Part shown: in pieces, positions 33,910 to 41,835 of the stretch
How the letters are laid out: each line of letters begins with the position of its first letter
Numbering within the stretch: position 1 is the first letter of the stretch
From: Phycisphaeraceae bacterium
Lineage (GTDB): Bacteria > Planctomycetota > Phycisphaerae > Phycisphaerales > Phycisphaeraceae
Assembly: GCA_028277745.1 (NCBI GenBank)
Contig: JANQFR010000075.1
Coordinates: forward strand, 1-64,000
Direction of reading: 5' to 3'
DNA length: 64,000 nt
Made by a program: the position numbers and the translations under genes
The notes under the pieces: model-generated
Seen by the model: the letters and a program-made list of their open reading frames with translations, nothing else
Told to the model about the DNA's origin: nothing
Databases searched by the model: none

Positions 33910-35115
33910 TTATTTGAGGATCTTGGTGACGACGCCGGCGCCGACGGTGCGGCCGCCTTCGCGGACGGCGAAGCGGAGGCCTTCCTCCATGGCGATGGGC
34001 TTGTCGCTCAGGTCGATCTTCATCTGAACGTTGTCGCCGGGCATGCACATCTCGGCCCCGCCCATGAGTTCGATCTTGCCGGTCACGTCGGTGGTGCGGA
34101 AGTAGAACTGGGGCTTGTAGCCGGAGAAGAACGGGCTGTGCCGGCCGCCCTCTTCCTTGGTCAGGACGTAGACCTCGGCCTCGAACTCGCTGTGCGGGGT
34201 GATGGACTTGGGAGCGGCGAGAACCTGGCCGCGTTCGATGTCCTTCTTCTCGATGCCGCGGAGCAGGGCGCCGCAGTTGTCGCCGGCGATGGCTTCGTCG
34301 AGGGTCTTGTTGAACATCTCGACGCCGGTAACGGTGGTTTCCTGGGTGTCGCCGAGGCCGACGATCTCGACCTTATCGCCGACCTTGACCTTGCCGCGCT
34401 CGACGCGGCCGGTGGCGACGGTGCCGCGGCCCTTGATGGAGAACACGTCTTCGACCGACATGAGGAACGGCTTGTCGGTCTCGCGCTCGGGCTCGGGGAT
34501 CCAGGTGTCGATCGCTTCCATCAGCTCGCCGATGCACTTGGTGGCGTCGGCGTCGGACGGGCTCTGCAGGGCGGGGAACGCCGCGCCCTTGATGATGGGG
34601 GTGTCGGACTCGAACTCGTACTTCTCGAGCAGTTCCTGGACCTCCATCTCGACCAGGTCGAGCAGCTCTTCGTCCTCGACAAGGTCGACCTTGTTGAGGA
34701 AGACGACGAGCTTGGGCACGTTGACCTGGCGGGCGAGCAGGACGTGCTCCTTGGTCTGGGGCATCGGGCCGTCGGCGGCGGAGACGACGAGGATCGCCCC
34801 GTCCATCTGGGCGGCGCCGGTGATCATGTTCTTGACGAAGTCGGCGTGGCCCGGGCAGTCGACGTGGGCGTAGTGCCGGTTCTCGGTCTCATACTCCACG
34901 TGGGACGTGGCGATGGTCATGATCTTGGTCGCGTCGCGACGGCCGTCGGACTCGGACGCCTTGGCGACCTCGTCGTAGGGCTTGTACTCGGCCAGACCCT
35001 TCGCGCCCTGCACGGCGGTGATCGCCGCGGTCAACGTGGTCTTGCCGTGGTCGACGTGACCGATCGTGCCGACGTTGACGTGGGGCTTGGTACGCTCGAA
35101 AACACCTTTAGCCAT
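33910..35115 (-). CDS. tuf: Elongation factor Tu
   Basis: The 401-residue GTPase delivers aminoacyl-tRNA to the ribosome. It has GHVDHGKT (19-26), DCPGH (86-90) and NKVD (141-144), then domains 2 and 3 ending [10 protein letters not shown]. The switch I region differs: where other EF-Tu proteins have RGITI, this one has KIMTI (64-68) preceded by ESDGRRDAT, with Thr67 in the place of the conserved Mg-binding Thr. The rest is normal. A GGAGG site lies 10 nt before the start. It follows tRNA-Thr and an inverted heptamer repeat. Confidence 0.97.
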   Translation of the reverse strand: MAKGVFERTKPHVNVGTIGHVDHGKTTLTAAITAVQGAKGLAEYKPYDEVAKASESDGRRDATKIMTIATSHVEYETENRHYAHVDCPGHADFVKNMITGAAQMDGAILVVSAADGPMPQTKEHVLLARQVNVPKLVVFLNKVDLVEDEELLDLVEMEVQELLEKYEFESDTPIIKGAAFPALQSPSDADATKCIGELMEAIDTWIPEPERETDKPFLMSVEDVFSIKGRGTVATGRVERGKVKVGDKVEIVGLGDTQETTVTGVEMFNKTLDEAIAGDNCGALLRGIEKKDIERGQVLAAPKSITPHSEFEAEVYVLTKEEGGRHSPFFSGYKPQFYFRTTDVTGKIELMGGAEMCMPGDNVQMKIDLSDKPIAMEEGLRFAVREGGRTVGAGVVTKILK

Positions 35116-35150
35116 GGCTTGCGAACCTCCGAGAAAGATTCTCGATGAAT

Positions 35151-35237
35151 GATTTTTGATTTTGGATTTTCGATTTCGTGCCCAACGACGCCGCGGGCTG
35201 GTGCCAATCCGAAATCAAAAATCAGAAATCCAAAATC
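35151..35237. repeat. Inverted heptamer array between tRNA-Thr and tuf
   Basis: The left arm (35151-35178) is four 7-nt units of GATTTTN; the right arm (35210-35237) is four inverted units of the same kind. The spacer is 31 nt. It lies inside the likely tRNA-Thr/tuf transcript. Confidence 0.7.
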
Positions 35238-35248
35238 CCTTGATTGAG

Positions 35249-35320
<72 letters not shown>

Positions 35321-35717
35321 GACCGTCGCCGGGTCCCAGACGCCCGGCCTTGGCCGAGCTGGGTGGAACCGTCCCGACCGCCGCACGCCCGTTTGCTCGA
35401 CGCTATGTACCGCAGCACTTTACCGCGCGGGCCCCGGCTGACAACCCGGCCGGCAGACCGGCCGGACGACGCCGAACAATAAAGGGCTCGAACCGGCGCT
35501 CCATCGCACCAACTCGTGCCCTGCCCGCCGCACGCCACGGACGCCGAACCGATGGACGGATAACATCACGCCATCACGCCCGGTTCGACGCAGTCGGGCA
35601 GCGTATCACCCCCCTTCAGCCAAGTCAAACCGATCCCAGGGCCACTTCCCCCCACGCCGGCCCGGCCCCCGCGGGCGGCGCCGAACGGCCATCTCCCGTC
35701 CCCATCACCCCCCGCCA
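35321..35717. other. Gene-free interval upstream of tRNA-Thr
   Basis: No gene is supported in about 400 nt. A perfect hairpin CCGGCCGG-CAGA-CCGGCCGG lies at 35446-35465. The promoter of the tRNA-Thr/tuf operon should be here but I see no strong box pair. Confidence 0.5.
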
Positions 35718-35746
35718 TTGTTACAGGAGGGCCTCAGGCCTATGAT
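35718..35746 (+). promoter_or_regulatory. Sigma70-like promoter of the nifU-like gene
   Basis: TTGTTA (35718-35723) and TATGAT (35741-35746) are 17 nt apart. The predicted start site is about 50 nt before the ATG at 35804. Confidence 0.6.
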
Positions 35747-35803
35747 AAGGTGTGCCCATCCACTTTCGCCAACCGACCTGATGACCCGCCTGAAAGGACT
35801 CGA

Positions 35804-36067
35804 ATGAACCAGCCCGCCGCAGATTCCACCTCGGACCTGTCGGTATTCGAGCGCGTGGAGCGGATCATCAATCGCATCCGGCCCGCCGTGCAGTCCGACG
35901 GCGGTGATCTGGAGCTGGTCGAGGTGACCGACGACGGCGTGGTGAAGGTCCGCCTCCACGGCGCCTGTGTCGGCTGCCCCAGCAGCTCCATGACCCTGCA
36001 TATGGGAATCGAGCGCAACGTCCGGGAAAAGGTGCCCGAAATCGTTGCGGTCGAACAGGTGCCGTGA
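35804..36067 (+). CDS. NifU C-terminal-domain (Nfu-like) iron-sulfur carrier
   Basis: The 87-residue protein is an Nfu-type domain: RIRPAVQSDGGDLELVEV and CVGCPSSSMTL, with the CxxC at Cys55 and Cys58. Such proteins hold a [4Fe-4S] cluster between two subunits and pass it to target enzymes. The ATG at 35804 is correct because the domain begins soon after; the sigma70-like promoter lies upstream. Confidence 0.92.
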   Translation: MNQPAADSTSDLSVFERVERIINRIRPAVQSDGGDLELVEVTDDGVVKVRLHGACVGCPSSSMTLHMGIERNVREKVPEIVAVEQVP

Positions 36068-36185
36068 TCGAGCCGATTCGGCCGATGACGGTAACTGGTG
36101 ATAGCGCAGGGGCGGACCCGGTCGGTCTGCTCGGTTTCGACGCGCAGGATGCGCGCGTTGAACGGACTCGACGAGGAGCAGCGGC

Positions 36186-36425
36186 ATGCTCGCATTGACC
36201 CGGCGTGTTGGCGAAGAAGTCGTCATCGGCGACCCCAAAAAACCCGATGGGATCATCCGCGTTGTCGACATTCATGGCGACAAGGTCCGCCTGGCGTTCG
36301 ACTTCCCGCGGTCCACGGCCATCAACCGCCGCGAATTGGCCGACCAAAAGGCCAAGGACCAGCCCAAGCCTCCCCAGAACGCCCCCAAGCCCGACAACCC
36401 CACGCCGCCCAAACCCCCCACCTGA
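36186..36425 (+). CDS. csrA: Carbon storage regulator CsrA with Pro-rich tail
   Basis: The 79-residue protein matches CsrA in residues 1-52: MLALTRRVGEEVVIGD, the VDIHGDKVRLAF strand pair and STAINRREL with the Arg that contacts RNA. CsrA dimers bind GGA motifs in leaders and alter translation. The rest (about 55-79) is a Lys/Pro-rich tail (KPPQNAPKPDNPTPPKPPT) not normal for the family. A GAGGAG site lies 7 nt before the ATG. It lies between the nifU-like and methyltransferase genes, without flagellar genes. Confidence 0.88.
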   Translation: MLALTRRVGEEVVIGDPKKPDGIIRVVDIHGDKVRLAFDFPRSTAINRRELADQKAKDQPKPPQNAPKPDNPTPPKPPT

Positions 36426-36442
36426 CGCCTGAATCCCACCTG

Positions 36443-37192
36443 ATGTCCAACCTCGGCGACTTCTCCCACCAGGCCCAGGCTTACGCCGCCGCCCGCCCTT
36501 CCTACCCCGACGCCCTGCTGGACCGGCTGATCGCTCACGTCGGCGTCGGGCCTGGCGACCCCGTGGCCGACCTGGGTGCGGGCACCGGCATCAGCACCGT
36601 CCTCCTGGCCGACCGTGGGTTCAAGGTGACCGCGATCGAACCCAACCGGACGATGCGGGAGCACGCCCCGGAGCGCCCCAACACAGCCTGGCTCGAGGGC
36701 ACGTTCGAACACGCCCCGCTGCCCGACGCGTCGCAGGTCTGGGTCGTCGCCGCTCAGGCGTTCCACTGGGCCGACCCGGCCCGCGCCCTGCCGGAGATGC
36801 GCCGCATCCTCCGCCCCGGCGGGTGGTTCACCGTAATGTGGAACAACCGCCTCAACGACCGCGAGCCGACCCTCGCCCGCGTCTGGGGCCTGGTCTGCGC
36901 CATGGCCCCCGACTTCGACGACAACTACCGCGACAACCAGAGCTGGCCGGTCGTGCTCACCTCCACCGGCGACTTCGACCGGGTTCACGAGGACGCCGCC
37001 GAGCACACGGTCGCCATGCCGCGCGACCGCTTCGTCAACCTCTGGCGGAGCCACAACCGGCTGACCATCGCCGCCGGCCCAAGGTTCCCCCAGCTCATCG
37101 ACGCGATCGAACGCGACCTCGACCAGCACGGCGTCACGCAGGTGGACGTCCCCTACGCCTGCCGGTCATGGACGGTGCGGCGCGGCGGCTGA
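36443..37192 (+). CDS. Class I SAM-dependent methyltransferase
   Basis: The protein (249 residues) has a Rossmann-type methyltransferase domain: VADLGAGTGISTVLLA (SAM-binding), VTAIEPN (acidic residue binding the ribose) and QAFHWADPARALPEMRRILRPGGWF. This is the Methyltransf_11 layout. The substrate is not clear. The start is the ATG at 36443, 18 nt after csrA, so the two may be cotranscribed. Confidence 0.88.
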   Translation: MSNLGDFSHQAQAYAAARPSYPDALLDRLIAHVGVGPGDPVADLGAGTGISTVLLADRGFKVTAIEPNRTMREHAPERPNTAWLEGTFEHAPLPDASQVWVVAAQAFHWADPARALPEMRRILRPGGWFTVMWNNRLNDREPTLARVWGLVCAMAPDFDDNYRDNQSWPVVLTSTGDFDRVHEDAAEHTVAMPRDRFVNLWRSHNRLTIAAGPRFPQLIDAIERDLDQHGVTQVDVPYACRSWTVRRGG

Positions 37193-37197
37193 AGCCC

Positions 37198-37227
37198 GAA
37201 GCCCTGGGATTGCAATCCCTGGGCTTC
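37198..37227. terminator. Bidirectional terminator-like palindrome, family A
   Basis: A 13-bp stem with one mismatch (GAAGCCCTGGGAT) and loop TGCA, between the convergent methyltransferase and mtnP-like genes. It is a copy of the family at 1527. Confidence 0.6.
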
Positions 37228-37235
37228 CGAACTAT

Positions 37236-38123
37236 TCACTCGAAGTATTTGCCCCAAAGCACGTCGAGCCGCTTGACCTCATCCGGATCGATCAGGTCCT
37301 TCTGCGACCAGACGCCCAGGGCGAGGGCGGTGTGCGCAGGACTTGGGTTTTCCCTTAGGATTGTGAGGTCTTTCAGGGCGGCCTTCATCAGGGCAATGTT
37401 GTTGACGGTCGCGTGGTTGAGGTTGCCGATGATCTCTTCGAGCAGGGTCTGGGGCGTGGTTCCCGGCGGGTGGGGGCGCCAGCAGTCGTAGTCGGTGGGC
37501 ATGGCGATCAGGGCGTAGGCCATCTCCGCCTCGCGCGCGAGCCGGGCTTCGGGCATGCAGGTCATGCCGATCAGGTCGCCGCCCCAGAGCCGGTGCATGT
37601 TGGACTCGGCCTTGGTGGAGAAGGCGGGCCCCTCCATGCAGACATAAGTCCCCTCGACGTGCACGGCGACCTCCGGCAGGTGTTTGGCGGCGTTGATCAG
37701 CCAGTCACGCATCACGGGGCAGAACGGGTGGGCGAACTCGACGTGGACGGCCGCCTTCTCGTAGAAGGTGTTCGCCCGCTTGCAGGTCTTGTCGATCACC
37801 TGGTCGGCGATGACCAGGTCGCCCGGGGCCAGCTCTTCCCGCAGCGAGCCGGTCGCGCCGCTGGCCAGAACGTGGGTCGCGCCCAGGGACTTGAGGGCGT
37901 AGATATTCGCCCGGTACGGCACGGCGGAGGGGTTGAACACGTGCCCGGGGCCGTGCCGCTGCAGCAGCAGGATGTCCACGTCGTCCCAGCGGGTCTGGAC
38001 GATCGAGGAGGAGGGCTTGCCGAAGGGGGTGTCCACGTCAAGGGTTTCGCCCGCCTCGAGCCCGAGTTTTTCGCCCAGCCCGGTCCCGCCGATGATGCCG
38101 ATCTTGATGGGGGTGTCGCTCAT
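37236..38123 (-). CDS. S-methyl-5'-thioadenosine phosphorylase
   Basis: The 295-residue protein has the phosphorylase fold: IGIIGGTGL at the start, LLLQRHGPGHVFNPSAVPYRANIYALKSLGATHVLA in outline, then EGPAFSTKAES and MPTDYDCW, typical of MTA phosphorylases. It splits methylthioadenosine to adenine and methylthioribose 1-phosphate for methionine salvage. Length is right for the family. It could be a purine-nucleoside phosphorylase relative, but the RHGPGH motif favours MTA. Confidence 0.9.
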   Translation of the reverse strand: MSDTPIKIGIIGGTGLGEKLGLEAGETLDVDTPFGKPSSSIVQTRWDDVDILLLQRHGPGHVFNPSAVPYRANIYALKSLGATHVLASGATGSLREELAPGDLVIADQVIDKTCKRANTFYEKAAVHVEFAHPFCPVMRDWLINAAKHLPEVAVHVEGTYVCMEGPAFSTKAESNMHRLWGGDLIGMTCMPEARLAREAEMAYALIAMPTDYDCWRPHPPGTTPQTLLEEIIGNLNHATVNNIALMKAALKDLTILRENPSPAHTALALGVWSQKDLIDPDEVKRLDVLWGKYFE

Positions 38124-38190
38124 GGCTGAGGATGATACCCGCGGACACCTCGGCTGAGCGGCGGGGCCCGCCCGGCGCCGTCCAAACGGC

Positions 38191-38226
38191 TTGTCAGAAC
38201 CGCATCAAACCCTTATTGTTAAGGGT
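38191..38226 (+). promoter_or_regulatory. Promoter overlapped by a palindrome, upstream of the HTH membrane protein
   Basis: TTGTCA (38191-38196) and TATTGT (38214-38219) are 17 nt apart. The perfect inverted repeat ACCCTTA-TTGT-TAAGGGT (38209-38226) covers the -10 and start site, where a repressor could bind. Confidence 0.5.
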
Positions 38227-38268
38227 CTAGGGGCATGCGCCCCACCCCATCCCTTCGGGAGCCGAATC

Positions 38269-39243
38269 ATGGCCAAGATGTTCTACACCCTCGAAGAAAC
38301 CGCGGCGAAGCTCAGTAAATCCGAGCAGGAAATCAAAGACATGGCCGCCGCCGGCGAGCTGCAGCAGTTCCGCGACCGCGACAAGCTGATGTTCAAGGTT
38401 GAGCAGGTCGACGCCCTGCTCAGCGGCGGCAGCGACGAGACGGTCCTCGAAGACACCGGCACCGGCATGGGCGTGCCCCTGGCCGACGACAGCCTCGGCG
38501 GCAGCGCAATCGGCCTGGGCGACAGCGCCATCAACCTGCAGGACGACACCAGCCTCGGCGGCTCGCTCGACGAGACCAACACCCCGCCGGTCGACCCCAA
38601 CGACGCCACCGGCGTCAGCGTCTTCGATGCCGGCGAGATCGAGCCCGCCGATTCCATGGCCCAGACGCAGGTCACCGGCTCCTTCTCCAGCGATGACGAA
38701 GAGCTCGCCCTCGACAGCGTCGGTTCGGGCTCGGGCCTGCTTGACCTGACCCGCGAATCGGACGACACCAGCCTCGGCGCCGAGCTGCTCGACGAGATCT
38801 ACCCCGGCGGCGGCGAGTCGTCGGACTCCAAGCTCGACTCGGCCGTGGGCTCCTCCGGCGTGTTCGACGGCTCGATGGCCGAGACCGGCGCATCGGGCCC
38901 CTCGGGCCTCGAAAACCTCGACGTCGACGCCTCCTCGGCCGTCTCCCCCGCCATCGCCAGCGAGCCCGGCACGCCCATCATGCCCGGCGCGATGATGACC
39001 GCTGAGGAATACATCGACCCCGCCTGGTCCGGCTTCGGCGCCGGCGCCCTCTTCGGCGCCACCATCACCCTGATCGTCGGCCTGATCGTCGCGATCTCCG
39101 CCGTCGCCGGCGTCACCAGCAGCGTCACCGCCATGATCGCCAGCTCCAGCGGCATGCTCATCGGCGTGTCCCTCGGGCTGCTCGTGCTGAGCTTTATCCT
39201 CGGCGCCATCGGCCTGGTCATCGGCAAGGCCGCCTCCGGCTGA
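38269..39243 (+). CDS. MerR/excisionase-like HTH protein with acidic linker and C-terminal membrane helices
   Basis: The 324-residue protein starts with a DNA-binding-like domain (FYTLEETAAKLSKSEQEIKD ... LQQFRDRDKLMFKVEQVDALL, residues about 5-52), followed by a 200-residue Asp/Ser/Gly-rich linker and two membrane helices near the end (about 262-284 and 298-320). I recall this architecture from Phycisphaerae, but the role is not known. The HTH may bind DNA at the membrane or serve as a protein-interaction module. The promoter has a palindrome that might be its own operator. Confidence 0.65.
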   Translation: MAKMFYTLEETAAKLSKSEQEIKDMAAAGELQQFRDRDKLMFKVEQVDALLSGGSDETVLEDTGTGMGVPLADDSLGGSAIGLGDSAINLQDDTSLGGSLDETNTPPVDPNDATGVSVFDAGEIEPADSMAQTQVTGSFSSDDEELALDSVGSGSGLLDLTRESDDTSLGAELLDEIYPGGGESSDSKLDSAVGSSGVFDGSMAETGASGPSGLENLDVDASSAVSPAIASEPGTPIMPGAMMTAEEYIDPAWSGFGAGALFGATITLIVGLIVAISAVAGVTSSVTAMIASSSGMLIGVSLGLLVLSFILGAIGLVIGKAASG

Positions 39244-39312
39244 CCACCGGACCGCCGGCTACAACCACGGCTTCCACCCCACGCCCCGTTTCATCCCGGA
39301 GCAACTGATCCC

Positions 39313-40080
39313 TTGAAACTCTGCGGATACGCCCGCAACGAATGGCTGGCCATCATCCTCGTCGGCCTGCTGCTCATCGCGTCCGCCATCGCCCTGGGGT
39401 GGTGGCCGCTGGCGGTCCTTATCGCCGCCGCCGTCGCCGCCGTCCTCACCTTCTTCCGCGACCCCGAGCGGCGCGTCCCCACCCAGCGCGGCGCCATCGT
39501 CGCCCCCGCCGACGGACGCGTCTCCTCCATCCATGAACTCGACCACTTCCCCCCGTTCGACGGGCCGGCCGTCTGCATCCGCATCTTCATGTCCGTCTTC
39601 GACGTCCACCTCAACCGCTCCCCCTGCCACGGCATTGTCAAATCCATCACCCACACGCCCGGCGACCACCGCAACACCCTCAACCCCGAGTCCGCCGAGG
39701 TCAACGAGAACAACCTCATCGTGATGAGCCATCCTGTCCGGGACGAGCCCGTGGCCGCGGTCCGCCAGATCGCCGGCCTGCTCGCCCGCACCATCTACTG
39801 CCACCCCAAGGTCGGCGTCACCCTCCAGCGGGGCCAGCGCATCGGCATCATCAAGCTCGGCTCCACCACCGAACTCTACCTCCCCGCCGCCAGCGAGCCG
39901 ACCCTCTCGGTCGAGCAGGGCCAGAAGGTCCAGGGCGGCCTCACCGTCGTCGCCCAGGTGAAGAGCAAGGACGCCCTGACGGCGGTCTCGACCGCGCCGC
40001 CCCCCAAGCCGGCCCAGAAGACGGCCACGCCATCAACCGAGCAGGCGCCGGCCCCCGCGCGCACGACGGCGACGCCCTGA
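39313..40080 (+). CDS. Phosphatidylserine decarboxylase family protein
   Basis: The 255-residue protein has one or two N-terminal membrane helices (11-45), FFRDPERR (48-54), VAPADGRV, FMSVFDVHLNRSP (His99), and IIKLGST (Ser184), where self-cleavage at Gly183/Ser184 makes the pyruvoyl group. It would decarboxylate phosphatidylserine to phosphatidylethanolamine in the inner membrane. It is the short PSD form, but has an Ala/Pro/Thr-rich extension of about 40 residues at the end. The start is TTG at 39313; no ATG is available before the first helix. Confidence 0.88.
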   Translation: MKLCGYARNEWLAIILVGLLLIASAIALGWWPLAVLIAAAVAAVLTFFRDPERRVPTQRGAIVAPADGRVSSIHELDHFPPFDGPAVCIRIFMSVFDVHLNRSPCHGIVKSITHTPGDHRNTLNPESAEVNENNLIVMSHPVRDEPVAAVRQIAGLLARTIYCHPKVGVTLQRGQRIGIIKLGSTTELYLPAASEPTLSVEQGQKVQGGLTVVAQVKSKDALTAVSTAPPPKPAQKTATPSTEQAPAPARTTATP

Positions 40081-40104
40081 GCCGGCCGCGTTACGATGGG
40101 GTCG

Positions 40105-41268
40105 ATGCCGCCGCGTAAAACCTTCGCCGAGTTCTTCGCCGGCATCGGCTTGGTCCATCTCGGCCTCGCCGATTCGGGCTGGGGTTGCGTCTACGCCAAC
40201 GACATCGACGCGAAGAAGCAGCAGATGTACGCCGACCACTTCGGCGACGCCCGCTATTACCACCGCGAAGACGTGTGGCGGACCGACGCGGTGATCGAAC
40301 GCCTCGACGAGCGGCCGTTCCTCGCGACGGCGTCGTTCCCCTGCACCGACCTGTCCCTCGCCGGGTACGGCCGCGGCTTCGGCGGGCCGCAATCCTCGTC
40401 GTATTTTGGCTTCATCGAGGTGCTCCGCCAACTCGGCGACGAACGCCCCCGGCTCGTGATGCTCGAAAACGTGGTCGGCTTCCTCACCGCGCGGGGCGGC
40501 GGCGACTTCCGACGCGCGGTGCAGACGCTCGCGTCGCTGGGATACCGGATCGACGCTTTCATCCTCGATGCGCGGTGGTTCGTGCCCCAGAGCCGCCCCC
40601 GGCTGTTTGTGTTCGGCTTCCACGAATCCCTGGATCATGGGGTGATCCTGAAAGAGGACGCCGACCGCTGGCGGCAGGCGATCGACCGCACCGCGCCGTT
40701 GCGCCCGGCGACGCTCGCGGCCCACTACGACACGCTGCGGCTCGACACCGGGTGGGCGACGGTCGACCTGCCGACACCCGCCCCGAACGAGCGGTCGCTG
40801 AACGACGTCATCGATCTCGACGACGCCCAGGACTGGTGGGACGAGCCGACCACGCGTAAGCACGAAGCGATGATGGAGCCGCGACACCGCGCGCGGGTCG
40901 AGACGATGATGGCCGGCGGGGCCCCGGCCGCGGGCGCGGCGTTCCGTCGGACGCGGCGCGGCAAGCCCCGGCTCGAGGTCCGCTTCGACCTCGCCGGCTG
41001 CCTGCGCACCCCGCGCGGCGGCAGCGCCCGGCAGATCGTCCTGGGGATCGGCCGCGGCCGGCTCCGCATGCGCTGGATGTCGGCCCGCGAGTACGCCCGG
41101 CTCCAAGGCGCCGACGACTTCGCCATCCGTGTCTCCCCCAGCCAGGCGATGCACGGCTTCGGCGACGCGGTCTGCGTCCCCGCGATCCGATGGATCGACC
41201 GGCACGTGCTCAGCCCGATCCACGACCACGAGGCCGCCGCCCATGCCCGACCGGTTCTCCACCGCTGA
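40105..41268 (+). CDS. DNA (cytosine-5-)-methyltransferase
   Basis: The 387-residue enzyme has motif I FFAGIG (10-15), motif IV SFPC (catalytic Cys80), motif VI ENVVGF (121-126), QSRPR (motif VIII region) and a C-terminal MSAREYARLQGA. It methylates cytosine at C5 in a target that cannot be read from sequence. It overlaps the vsr-like gene by 26 nt and has no restriction endonuclease beside it, so it is a solitary or Dcm-like enzyme. The ATG at 40105 or that at 40096 may be used. Confidence 0.92.
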   Translation: MPPRKTFAEFFAGIGLVHLGLADSGWGCVYANDIDAKKQQMYADHFGDARYYHREDVWRTDAVIERLDERPFLATASFPCTDLSLAGYGRGFGGPQSSSYFGFIEVLRQLGDERPRLVMLENVVGFLTARGGGDFRRAVQTLASLGYRIDAFILDARWFVPQSRPRLFVFGFHESLDHGVILKEDADRWRQAIDRTAPLRPATLAAHYDTLRLDTGWATVDLPTPAPNERSLNDVIDLDDAQDWWDEPTTRKHEAMMEPRHRARVETMMAGGAPAAGAAFRRTRRGKPRLEVRFDLAGCLRTPRGGSARQIVLGIGRGRLRMRWMSAREYARLQGADDFAIRVSPSQAMHGFGDAVCVPAIRWIDRHVLSPIHDHEAAAHARPVLHR

Positions 41269-41659
41269 GCGCTCGCGGATCATGCGGGCCGTGCGCGGCA
41301 AGGACACCAAGCCCGAGTGGGTCGTCCGCCGCCTCGTCCACCGCCTGGGCTACCGTTACCGGCTTCACGTGACCGACCTGCCCGGCAAGCCCGACCTGGT
41401 CTTCCCCGCCCGCCGCAAGGTCGTGTTCGTTCACGGCTGCTTCTGGCATCAACACCACTGCAAACGCGGCAACCGCACGCCCGCGTCCAACGTCGAATAC
41501 TGGCGGGCCAAGCTGCAACGCAACCGTCAGCGCGACGCGGCCCACCGCCGCGCGCTCCGCCGTGCGGGGTGGAGCGTCATGGTCATCTGGGAATGCCAGA
41601 CCCGCGCCGCAGGCCTCGAGCGCCTCTCGCGTCGGCTGGTTCGGTTCCTGGAGTCATGA
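41243..41659 (+). CDS. vsr: Very short patch repair endonuclease (Vsr)
   Basis: The protein (138 residues) is a Vsr nickase: RSRIMRAVRGKDTKPE at the start, LPGKPDLVFP with Asp51, and HGCFWHQHHC with His69, the metal and catalytic residues in the E. coli enzyme. It cuts 5' of T in T:G mismatches made by deamination of 5-methylcytosine, so it protects the sites methylated by the gene that overlaps it. Position 63 is Val, where E. coli has Thr, as in many relatives. Confidence 0.93.
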   Translation: MPDRFSTAERSRIMRAVRGKDTKPEWVVRRLVHRLGYRYRLHVTDLPGKPDLVFPARRKVVFVHGCFWHQHHCKRGNRTPASNVEYWRAKLQRNRQRDAAHRRALRRAGWSVMVIWECQTRAAGLERLSRRLVRFLES

Positions 41660-41701
41660 GAAGGCCGGAGCCCCGCAAGCAAGGCTTAAAACGTGTGTGA
41701 G

Positions 41702-41781
41702 AAGCCGGACCTGAGCGAAGCGAAGGTCCGGATCACGTCGGCGCCATCCATCCGGCCCTTCGCTTCGCTCAGGTCCGGCTT
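41702..41781. repeat. Large inverted repeat with 25-bp perfect stem
   Basis: The left arm 41702-41726 and right arm 41757-41781 are exact complements (start AAGCCGGACCTGAGCG), with a 30-nt loop that can pair further (TCCGG/CCGG). Each arm also contains GAGCGAAGCGAAGG. It lies between vsr and the HlyD gene. Confidence 0.8.
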
Positions 41782-41835
41782 GAAACGGGCGAAGCCTGGC
41801 GTTGGCGGGCGGCGTTGGTCGATAAACTGGTTTGC

